NCBI GenBank assembly: GCA_029931535.1 | Contig: JAQPZY010001495.1 | Span: 1,648,001 to 1,712,000 of the forward strand | Length of the DNA: 64,000 bases | Direction: 5' to 3' | From: Margaritifera margaritifera | Lineage: Eukaryota > Mollusca > Bivalvia > Unionida > Margaritiferidae | Shown: piece by piece, positions 1-10,000 of the stretch | Layout of the letters: each line of letters opens with the position of its first letter | How positions within the stretch are numbered: the first letter of the stretch is position 1 | Translations under genes and position numbers: made by a program | Notes under the pieces: model-generated | The model's input: the letters and a program-made list of their open reading frames with translations, nothing else | Told to the model about the DNA's origin: nothing | Databases searched by the model: none

Positions 1-960
1 ATTTACCAAGTTGGAACACAAACAGCTTGGAGTCTGGTCTTCAGAGACATAATAAGCTTAACCAATCAGATACAAGATTGCCTTATTAATATGTGCAGAT
101 CTTGCTCATAATCAAACTCCTACAACATCTTGATATTATGTCTATTTAACAAGTTTGATCAAAATCTGATCAGAAATGAAGCTGTTAGAATATTATCAAG
201 CTCAGCCAATCAGATGCAAGATCACATCATTATTATTGATTTCCCTCATAATCTGCTCAACCAAGATCTTGATGATATCGATCTATTTACCAAAATCCTA
301 TCAACAATAGTCTCTATAGTGGTAAATAACCTCAGTCAATCTGATGCAAGATCACCTAAAAAAAATATGTATGTTTCATTCAAAGAACAAATCTTGACGA
401 TATCAGCCTGTTTACCAAGTTTGATTAAAATCGGGTCAGAAGTACACTCTCATGAGTGGTAAGAAGCTCAGTCAATCATATCCAAGATCTTGATGACAGA
501 AATATAAATTCAAAGTTTGATCAAAATCAGATATAAAATATGGCTTCCAGAATGGTAACAAGCTCAGCCAATCAGATGCAAGATCATCTCATTAGTATGC
601 ATGGATCTCTCATTATTGAAACCATCTAAGATCTTGATGATACAAGTTTTCAGTTCAAGTTTGATCAAAATCAGAGAAGAAATATGACTACCAGAGTCAC
701 AGTGTACTCGATCAAACTCATTAACGTTTGTATCTCACTCATAATCCAACTTGTTCTAGATCTTGATGATATAAACATATATTCCAAATTTGATCAAAAT
801 CTGAGCAAAAATACAGCATCAAGAGTGGTAATAATCTCAGCCAACAAGATGCAAGATCACTTCATTAATATGCAAACTCATCCAAGATCTTGGCGATATA
901 AATCAATATCCCAAGTTTGATGAAACACATGGTCTCATGAGTGGTAATAAACAACTTTTG
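1..960. repeat. Tandem array, ~130-bp imperfect unit
   Basis: Imperfect units recur with the markers AGTTTGATCAAAATC, CTCAGCCAATCAGATGCAAG and AAGATCTTGATGATA. The first marker is seen near 150, 415, 513, 656, 787 and 912, so the spacing is about 100-145 bp with one double step. The array may continue left of the window. Short open frames across it (for example 130-462) are by-products of the repeat and resemble no protein I know. Confidence 0.75.
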
Positions 961-1500
961 ACTTACAGATGCAGGGCCATAGCATAAGCTCACTTGGCCC
1001 TATACCATGTGACTTAAAACCTTTAAACTTCTAGGAAACTGCTGAACAGAATTTGACCAAGTGTGACAGAAACTATTCTGGTATGAAGGCCTTTCAAGCT
1101 TATACAAATAAAGACAATCTACTATCAAATATGGCCACAGTTACTAAAAATGGAACATGAGGCCCAAGTTGCCTGCTATTGCTCACCTGGCATACATTGG
1201 TCTAAAGGCAAATGTAATACTAAGCATGTGCCAAGAGTTGAAACGACATGTCTATAATTTCCAGCTATTTGATAGAAATTGGTGGTAGTTGATGTTTTGT
1301 TTAACTGTGTTACAACTTTGAGTAACTTCAGCTGCATTTGATAGTGCATTGACATCTTTTGCATGACTGAAAGGTGTTCATGCAAAGACTCTTAACTATC
1401 ACATCTGGTCTGATCTGGCAGTTTTGGAGAGAAAGCCTTTCTATGTTAGATTTTTTATATCGGTGATAAGAGGCATACTTGATGGAACATAGCTGTCATT
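961..1500. other. Non-genic, dispersed repeat fragment
   Basis: No gene is visible. About 1020-1150 resembles 2160-2290; both carry an AATTTGACCAA word, then an AAAGRC-rich stretch and a TCAAATATGG/TTAAATATGG word. The two are probably divergent copies of one dispersed repeat. Confidence 0.45.
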
Positions 1501-2060
1501 CGTAGATTTTACACCTGGTTGCTCTGGACATCACACAATTGCCAAGGGAGCCACTCTGAACACAGTTTTCAGAGAGCATGTCCTAAGAAACACTCCTATC
1601 AAGTTTGAACAAAATTGGCTCAGCCATTCTGGAAAAGATGCCAAAAATAGGTTTTCCATATCATTGCTATTGGGTCTCCACCATTGCTGTGGGATCCATC
1701 CAAGACATAATTTTGATAGAGCATGTCCTAACAAACATTCCTAACAAGTTTGATAGAAATTGGCTCAGCCATTCTAGAGAAGTCAAAAATAGGTTTTCTA
1801 TAGGGTTGCTAGGGAAGCCACCCCAAACACAATGTTGATACAGTGTATCCTAAGAAATATTCCAATCATTGATCATAATTGGTTAAGTTGCTCTCAAGGA
1901 GAAGTCAAAAACATGATTTCCATATGGTTGCTATGGAAGCTACTTTTAGTTCCTAGGGTAGCTACCATGAATACAATTTTGGTACAGCAAGTCTTGTGGA
2001 ACATTTCTACCAAGTTGTATTTAAATTGGAGCAGTGGTTTTTGACAAGAAGTCGAAAATG
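1500..2060. repeat. Tandem array, four ~120-145-bp units
   Basis: Units are marked by an AAGTTTGA..AAATTGGCTCAGCCATTCT word near 1598 and 1744, with weaker forms near 1864 and 2008. Each is followed by GTCAAAAATAGGTTTTC and GGTTGCTATGGAAGC. The design resembles the 1-960 array (a TTTGAT-AAAAT core) but the sequence differs. No coding potential was recognised. Confidence 0.65.
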
Positions 2061-2532
2061 GCAGTTTTGACAAGATGACAAACAATGTATACCTGATGCA
2101 AAAATACAATCAGCTCACATGGCCCAGTGAGATAGAGATCTTAAAATGACTTATAAATAAATGCTCAACAGAATTTGACCAAATTTGACATAAAGCAGTC
2201 GGGAATAAAGGGCATTCAATTTTGTACAAACTATACTAAGCCCCCATTAAATATGGCTGCTGTTATTTAGAATATAAACACCTTTATTTAACAGACTTCT
2301 CAAAAACTGCCCCACAGAATTTGAGAACATTTAATAGAGAGCACCATGGAATAAAAGGCTTTCAAATTATACATGTGATGACATCGTGGCATAATGGCCT
2401 TTAAATATAAGACATATGCCGATGTGCCACAAATATGGATGAGGAGATAAAAAATATAGAAACCTTAGTGTTTTCATAACATATGCCATCAACAGCCTTA
2501 GAAGAAATTTCAAAAGAAAGGATCCTACTGAC
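2061..2532. other. Non-genic stretch
   Basis: AT-rich sequence with a second divergent copy of the 1020-1150 repeat at about 2160-2290. No gene or RNA was recognised. Confidence 0.4.
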
Positions 2533-2761
2533 TAGGGATGAAACAATACATCTATGCAATCTATCGCAATACACAACCTACAATATGACACATTGATACA
2601 TGTAAAGAATAAAGGGGCAAACAACCAATAATTATTCACTGCTGTTGAAGATTAAAAGTAACTACTATAAGGTAAATATAATTTTGAATGGATTCTATGC
2701 CTTTAGTATCAATGTGTCAAACTTACTGATGCATCGATACACGTGAATTGTTTAACCCCTA
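2533..2761. mobile_element. hAT-type MITE, 229 bp, with 8-bp target duplication
   Basis: The left end starts TAGGGATGAAACAATACAT. The right end, read on the minus strand, starts TAGGGGTTAAACAATTCA, giving imperfect inverted ends. Flanks are CTACTGAC (2525-2532) and CTACTGAT (2762-2769), a 7/8 match of hAT length. The interior is non-coding and rich in GATACA/TATCG words, as in the TAGGG(G)TG-ended hAT MITEs common in animals. Family assignment rests on the 8-bp duplication and terminal words. Confidence 0.65.
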
Positions 2762-3181
2762 CTACTGATTCAGATTTCTTGACCAACTGGTCTTGCATTG
2801 TGCTATAGCTTGATGTGAGCCAGTGAGTGATCTCAAACCCACTTGGGCCTCTTGTTCTTACTAGTATTCACTTGTGAAAAGTAGGTCACAGTGACCTTTT
2901 CTTGTTCAAGTGATTTTGTTGGTTATTTAATATATATCCTCTTTTGGTGCAGGTAAGACAAAGAATTCTTTGGAATTCTTTTCTTGACATGCTTAGACTT
3001 TTTTTCTTCAAGTCTTATATGTCAATACACCTTATAAAATGGATTCAAATCTTTCAAATATCAAAATAAATTTCACAAACAATAAGAACATATAAACAAA
3101 TAAGTGCATACCACCATAACAGATTTACAAAAATGTTTTTTTTTTTTTAATACTTGTTTATTATTCAGATTTTACAGTGTG

Positions 3182-3266
<85 letters not shown>

Positions 3267-4009
3267 ACAGACAGGACATATGCAAATGCTTACTGTACAG
3301 TAACAAAAATATATGTACATGATTGCTACAAAAGAAGTGCACTATTCTGCAATGAAAATTGATGCCACTTTGACATCACAATACACAAAAAGTTGGAGGT
3401 AAGTATCTGTAAAAAGCTACTTTAACACTTCTTGTAAGCATAAACACACATGGTTCTACACATAAACTCACAAAAACATCCATATACAATTATACTTGTG
3501 CCAACATATGCACAAACCACTCCGACACAAAATGCATATAACATCATACCCACACTCTCAAAAAATTGGTTTGAAGTTCATTGTTTGAAAACTGTGATGA
3601 AACAATGATTTATCGAATTGCAACCTGCATACAAATATATTATATATGATACATTAGGTGTATCTGGGAACTTAAACTGATGAATTTATTCGAACTAACC
3701 AAGTCCAAATTATACAAACTGCACAAGTGTCCTAATATTTCAATTGTAGAGTACAGATGCAGGTCAACGCTATTATCATAACCAACTTGACTTCTAATTT
3801 CATAAATATTTAATTCCTATATTCATTCACATGTACAATACACAGTTAACCTGTTGTGAGTAAACTATCACAATATACAATGTAAAGTCATTTATATGGA
3901 AAATAACATTTACTCCAACTTCCAACTGCGCTGGTCAGAAAGAGCCAACTGTGTATGCTAGGATGTATATAGTTTTGAAATTATATGTGGTCTTAAGCTA
4001 AATAAACTC
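2762..4009. other. Non-genic AT-rich stretch with a TA run
   Basis: No gene was recognised. Near 2885-2900 there is a GTAGGTCACAGTGACC word, a divergent relative of the 4010-4798 array. A long TA microsatellite is annotated separately. The rest is plain AT-rich sequence. Confidence 0.5.
3186..3263. repeat. (TA)n microsatellite
   Basis: About 39 uninterrupted TA dinucleotides. Open frames across it encode only Tyr-Ile repeats and are not genes. Confidence 0.95.
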
Positions 4010-4798
4010 AAATACTTAACCCATGTTAGTAAAGCATAAATTGTATGTCACTGTGAACTTCTATGGTTGAAAGTGTGTAATACTAACAAAGACACATCCG
4101 ATTATCAAGTTTCATGATTCAAACATAAACAACATCCAAAAAATGAGCATTAAATACAAAATTTCAGCAAATGAAGCATGAAATATAGGTCAAAGAGACC
4201 TCTTTTTGCAATAAGGGTATAGTATTTATCAAGATGCATCCCCTTGCCAAGTTTCATGATTATAGGTAGGATAGTATACATAGAGCATACCAAAACTAAT
4301 GTGATAATGCGCTAAATGCAAAATCCTAACCAAAGCTAGTAAAGATGAAATATAGGTCACAATGACCTTTTTTGTATGGCTGTGGTACTAACAGAGATGC
4401 GTATCACCATCAATTTCACAATTCTAGCATGAATAGTTCCTGAGAAATTAACATGAAATACAAAATTTAACCCAAGTCAGTGAAGCTTAAAATGGGCCAT
4501 AATGACTTTACTTCTGTAACAAGGGAGTAGTGCTCCTCAAGATGCATCCCTTCCCAAGTTTCATAATTCAAGATAGGATAGTATGTACATAGTATGCAAA
4601 AAGTGGTAATGAGCTAAACACAAAAACTTAACCTAAGCCAGTAAAAATGTGAAATGTAGGTCACAGTGATCTTTTGTTGCAAGGGTGTGGTACTAATAGA
4701 GATGCATACAATCATCTAGTCTGATGATTTAGCACAAATAGAGCTTGAGAAAAATACTTAAAACACAAAATTTGACTAATGTCAGTGAAGGTTGAAAT
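4010..4798. repeat. Tandem array, five ~150-bp units
   Basis: Units share AACC(C)A(A)GTCAGTRAAG, GAAATRTAGGTCACAGTGACCTTTT, a GGTACTAAYAGAGATGCAT segment and CAAGTTTCATGATTC. Unit starts lie near 4020, 4168, 4330, 4470, 4630 and 4772, so the period is about 140-160 bp. The array abuts the DIRS end at 4799. Confidence 0.7.
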
Positions 4799-5880
4799 GT
4801 AGTGTTTGATGGAGTAAAACTAATTTTAGTTATGTACTTACCTGCTATTATTGCATTGTTATATCGTTTCCTGGTGCTAGTTCCCAGTCCAAAAACATTA
4901 TTCCCTCCTCTAATTAGTAATTTAGGTGTACAATAAAAACAACATGATCCCAGTCCGATACCTTGGTCCACTTTTGATAATCGGAATATCTTCCTCTTTT
5001 TGACTTGGACTGAGACTGAAGGACATCAGAGCAGGGAGGGAAGAAGGGAATTCTGCAATAATAGCAGGTAAGTATTACATAAGTAAAATTAGTGTTACCC
5101 CCCAAAAAAACCATTTTAATAGCAGTAATACATTACATATTATTGCATTGCTGAATTTGCCAGTCCAGTGACAGGCTGATAGCCTATGATTAGCTGTCAA
5201 ATGAACTTACTACTGTTAGTAGGATGTTTTACTGCCAACTGGAGGATGACTTCACAACTTGTTGGGCTGACACAATTAGAACCAAAGTATCAATATCTTC
5301 ACTCTAGTACACCACTGAATGAAGGTAAAATGATAAGAAGGTGGACTGAGAACACCAGAAGGCAGCTTTCATGACATCATCCAAAGAGGAATGATTAAAA
5401 AAAGTCCAAGATGCAGCATTCAGAGTCCCCAGAAGAGAGAGGTAGAGATGAACAGACAATGATATCCTCTCATCCAGTCTTACTAAGAGAGCAAGTATCT
5501 ATGAGTGTCTGTTGGGAGGAACACAGACTGTTCCTTGACAGATGAGAAAAATTCCCACATAAACAAAACTCTGAGAATGGATAAGATCTGACGTCACCTG
5601 AATGTTGATTAAGCCTAGTCGAGTCACCATCTTCCAACAGAGACAAAGATCTTTCCATTAAAAAAGTGAAAGGTCCTGGAAGCCAAGCTGGTAATCACCC
5701 CTTATTGTGGAAAGGACACGCGCATCATCCGAGTAGTCCAACTAAGCCCCTGAAAAAAGGTTTAATCTAGCACCTTTTAGGACGTCAGGAAGAAGGAGAC
5801 TTTGCAGGAGAGGGTGTGAATACCTAGGGGTGATTACCTCCCTCATTAGGAAAGGGAGAGTGGTCAGCAGACTTCCTACC
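4799..5880 (-). mobile_element. DIRS retroelement fragment (copy 3), minus strand
   Basis: Positions 4799-5113 carry inverted ends: GTAAAACTAATTTTAGTTATG..TTACCTGCTATTATTGCA, and its complement near 5052-5100. These match the terminal region of the DIRS copy at 57854-58172, including its order of internal complementary region then terminal repeat, read on the minus strand. Upstream on that strand, 5190-5860 encodes decayed reverse-transcriptase-tail and tyrosine-recombinase pieces. The left part of the element is missing. It was first taken for a simple palindromic MITE; the recombinase tail settles the class. Confidence 0.75.
5190..5860 (-). pseudogene. DIRS RT tail fused to tyrosine recombinase C-terminus by deletion
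   Basis: On the minus strand, about 5471 to 5300 reads in one frame LSVHLYLSLLGTLNAAS and then SLDDVMKAAFW..SFYLHSV. In DIRS copy 1 the first motif ends the RT domain (LSAHLYLSLLGTLNSAS, about 55610-55660). The second belongs to the recombinase C-terminus (SLDDIMKAAFWRSHPTFSSFYLR, about 57575-57640). Roughly 1.9 kb is therefore missing, with an apparently in-frame junction near 5400. Higher coordinates (about 5640-5860) hold a very degraded upstream part with several stops. The recombinase tyrosine (FYL) is kept; the catalytic Arg and His-x-x-Arg segments fall in the deletion. Non-functional. Confidence 0.7.
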
Positions 5881-6224
5881 CTGGTCCCTCTGCATACTTT
5901 GTATGTTTTTATGATGAGCAGAAACGAGTTTAAAACTGTGAATCATTCTGAATTTGATTGTTTCCCTGTTTAATCCACTAAGGAGGTGAAAACATGGACA
6001 TCTACTAAATTCAGTAATATATTATAAATTTGTCTAAATGAAAATGTCCTAAAGGACCCTTATTTTAGCCATGACTTTTTTTTTTTAACCTATTGATAAC
6101 ATTTCTTGAAAACAATGGAAGCGCTGAATCTTATAGCATTAATTCCAACTACAGACAGTAAGGCTGCAACATTTACATGTCTAAACAGCTTAGTTTAGTT
6201 AGTAATCATGTAAATGAACATGCA
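5881..6224. other. Non-genic spacer
   Basis: AT-rich sequence with no recognisable gene or repeat. Confidence 0.4.
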
Positions 6225-6815
6225 TGTATCTGTCGGTGATGCAGGAACTACCCATAACAATTAAATGATATATTTCCACATCTCTGCTTAAGAGGACTGT
6301 TGTTTGGTAGATTTTTACTGTTCATTCTTTTCTTGAAGTATGGACAAGTTTTTCAATGAATGTGGCAACACTATGAAAAAAAGCCAAAGTTCAGGAGAAT
6401 TGGTTGTACTGCACATTACAAAACAATACAGATCAGGTTAATTTACTAATAATGCAGACAAATATTTCTTCAAACTATATTATTTACCTTTGAAAAAACA
6501 TGTTTGTTAACAGAACCTTTGATTGGTGTCATTTTAGTTTCAAGAAACACCATTTCAAGTTTGTAAGCCACTGCAGTTTCTTAGTCATTGTTGATCCTAC
6601 AAAAGCATCACATGCACATGTCCAAGCAGTACATTTGGTTGCATCATCGATCTTTCTTCATGTACATATATGTAGCAGTACAAAATAATATCTTGATGAT
6701 CCCAAGGATGTTTTACAAATTGTCAGATATATTCAACAATGACATGTCTTACATACTGAATCCTGTCATAATAAGAGGTAAAAAGACATACAGCAAATGA
6801 AACAATCACAAGCTG
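6225..6815 (+). repeat. Dispersed repeat, copy A (~590 bp)
   Basis: Colinear with the reverse complement of 44320-44910. Shared words include GATGCAGGAACTA, CCACATCTCTGC, TCAGATATATTCAACAA, GACATGTCTTACA and ATAATAAGAGGTAAAAA. It probably derives from a transposon, but no family is evident. Short open frames inside (6500-6688, 6588-6800) show no recognisable domain. It lies downstream of the zinc-finger stop codon and may be within its 3' UTR. Confidence 0.7.
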
Positions 6816-7051
6816 AGCAAAGTATGGTATCCACACAGTCAATGGCTTACATATAAATAGCTGCCAGCTTTAAGACTAATTTGCAGATTTGGGGAAAAGT
6901 TGAGTTTTGAATTGGTGTGATTAAACAGCATCATTTTGGTTATTGTATACCGTGTACATGTTTCAAAATTTTGGTAAATATTGCAGCCTTAATTGACAAA
7001 AACAGTTTGTGTCAGATTAATAAGACGAGATTGTATATGTGTACATTTGAA
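6816..7051 (-). other. Probable 3' UTR of the zinc-finger gene
   Basis: This stretch follows the stop codon (7052-7054) of the minus-strand zinc-finger gene. No clear polyadenylation signal close to the stop was identified, so the transcript end is not placed. Confidence 0.4.
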
Positions 7052-10000
7052 TCATTTCTCAACTGTGCTTGCACTATTTCCAGCAGTCTTGCTCTCTGGG
7101 GATGTAGATTTTTCATCCTCCTTTCCTGATGCATCAGAGTTTGAGCTGCTACTCTGATCCTTGTTCAATTCTGTTCTCGTAGATGACAAGGCTCTTCTCT
7201 TGGCTTTTATGAAGGCCATACCATGCACTCGCATGTGGCTCTTAATGGTTGCCTCATTGGGAAACACCTTGTAGCAGACCTTACATTCCAAAGGATTCCC
7301 ATTCTTTACCTCCTCCTCCTTTTCTTCTTGAACCTTCTTCTCCTTTTCTGGTTCCATGTCTACTATGATGTCCTTGTTATCCGTATCAACAGTGTCTTCA
7401 TTCTCCTGCATCAAGTGTAGAAGATTATTCTCCTTGAAATACTCCTCAAAGTCTCTCACCTTGTGTACCATGAACAGATGCTTCTTCAATGAGGGAATAA
7501 CAGTAAAGCTGAGGCCACATTCGACACATTGGACTGACCTATCGACTCTATGCTCCGTTATGTGTGATAGAAATTCAGGTCGATCCATACAGCTGAACGT
7601 ACACTTGGCACAGCTAAAGTGTCCATCTCCAGCAACACGTAGTTTCTTCACAGGACTGTCCTCACTGGAATCTGACTTGCGTTTCTGTGGATCACTTTTG
7701 GAATGGACAGCCTCTTCCAGACCAGGGTACTCTGGAACAAGCATAGACTCATCTGGATGCACCCTGTGCTTACCGGCAAGATGTTTCTCCAGTCGGGCTC
7801 TATCTGAAAAGAACTTTTTGATCTTTCTCTTTCGACAGACCCAACAGGGATAAACATACTTCTTCCCTTCGTGGCTGGTCTTAATATGCTTTTGTAGAAT
7901 GTTCTGAGACTCGTATGTCAGTCCGCAGAGATGGCAAGGATGAATCCCATGCTCTGACTTGTTATGAAGGTCAAATTCATCCTGCCAAAGAAATGTCTTG
8001 GAACACTTTTCACACATGAAAACTTGCTGCTCTTTGGCAGTTTTGGCTGAATCAACAACTTTTGCCGACTTATTTGGAGACTTACGAGGTGACATGGATA
8101 TTTTTCGCTTCTTCTGCTGTCTTTCATTGTCCCCAGTAGACACAAATGGTCTTTTCTGCAAGTACCCACATACCACCTCATGATTTCTTAAGTCTGCATA
8201 GGATTTGTAGTCCTTCTTGCCACAGTGTTTGCAAATGAAGATGTCTACTTCCATATGTCTCCTTACATGCATTGCAAAAGAGGCAGAGCTCTTGCAGCTA
8301 AGTCCACAATGACTGCAGGTCATCATGTAAGCACTTGTTGGAACAATAGTGTTACCTTGTTGCCCATTTCCCTGATTGTCTTTGTCTGCCTCACCCTGAT
8401 CACTGCTCTCTATCTGCACATAATCAATGCAAGTGTGGGTTGCAAGGGCACTTACACTGTGGCAAACTAGTCCACACAGTTGGCAAAACCGCACCTCATA
8501 TGTTGAATTTTTAACATGGAATGTTAACCAGTGACTGAAAGCCTGATCAAATCTTATAAACCTAAGGTTGCATGGTTTACAGTTGAAAGGTTCTTTGGAA
8601 AGGTCCTCAGTCAGCTTCTCTTTCATATGTTTTTCCAGCCCAATCTTTTTCTGAAACACCTTCAAGCATTCAGTACAGCGCCAGACAAATTTAATCTGTG
8701 TTGCAGCTTGCTTTACATGCTGTTCTGTATGATCATCAAGGAAACCCTGATCATCAATAAGGGTGTCACAAACATGGCATCTGTACAACATTTTGGGTTT
8801 AACCCTTCTCAAATGGGCATGCTTGCTGACCAAATGACTCTCATACAATTTTAAACTTTTAAATGCCATTTGACAATTACCACATTTGTAATACTGCTCC
8901 AGCCTCTTCATTAGATGAGTCTTTAACTCAGTACGACTGTCATTGACAATCAGACACTTTGAGCAGGGAAAGTTCACAATTCTTGATAGATGATTGCATT
9001 CATATTTCAAGTGATAAAAGAATTTTCGATCATTGTCTCTGAATTGCATGCCACATTCTGGACAGGCTTTCCAACCGACCTCATGGGGTGCATGAAGTTT
9101 TGCATGTGATAGTGCTGCACACTGAGTGGGCAGAAACATATCACATCTACTGCATGGACTTAAAATTTTAAGTGTCTGCAAGTGATACTGAAGCTGAACT
9201 CTGTCTGGGAAGTTTTCTTTACACTCAGAACAATTAAATAAACTTTCTGGCTTCAAGATCGTGATCTGTAATTTCTTAACAATTGCAGGCTGCCGAGTTT
9301 GTTTTTCATTGTCACAACACTCTGTGTTTATGCTAGTGTTATCTTTACTATTGCTACTAGAAACATTTTCTGGTGATTTCTCATCAATGCTCAATAACTT
9401 CAAATTTGCAGGATCCTCTTTAAACCACTGTAGAGGCTTTTCTGTACCAAGCTCGGAAAGAATGGTTGTAATCTGGATGGAGTCAGATTTGATGTGGATA
9501 GGTACGGCCATATGCTTTGAAATGTTCAGATGAGATCTCAAATGATTGAGAAGCTGACACTTGTTGTGGAAAATCAAGAAACAATTGCATGTTTCACATT
9601 TGAAGCGGATCTTCATGCTGTATCGATGCTGATGCTGCTTCAAACTGTCAACAAAATAGAAAGTATCTCCACATTCATAACAGACATGTAGCTTGCCATT
9701 TTCACCCAACAGCTTCTTCAAATGTGATGGCATTGGTGGTGGTTTGAATATAGTAATGGGATTTTTTCTACTGATCAGTTCAGTGATTTTTGACACTCCA
9801 ACAGAATCAATGTTAATTGTCCCAGCTCCGAGTGGAGGCGTAGTTTTAGTATTCTGTGCTGTTTTGTCTTGAGTACTTAATGTCGAAATGGTAGTGATGG
9901 CTGGTGACTTTAACGGCTTCGGTTTGGTACCATTGTGGACTTCTGTAATGGTATTGGTTGTACTAGTCCCTGCAGCTATGGACATGCTACTCACATTTGG

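Noticed and set aside
3104..3362. Tyr-Ile-rich frames over TA runs (also 16249-16545 and 50084-50388)
   Set aside because: Translations of microsatellites only.
7356..7853. 165-codon plus-strand frame inside the zinc-finger exon
   Set aside because: Antisense shadow of the finger-coding region; composition and position are explained by the minus-strand gene.
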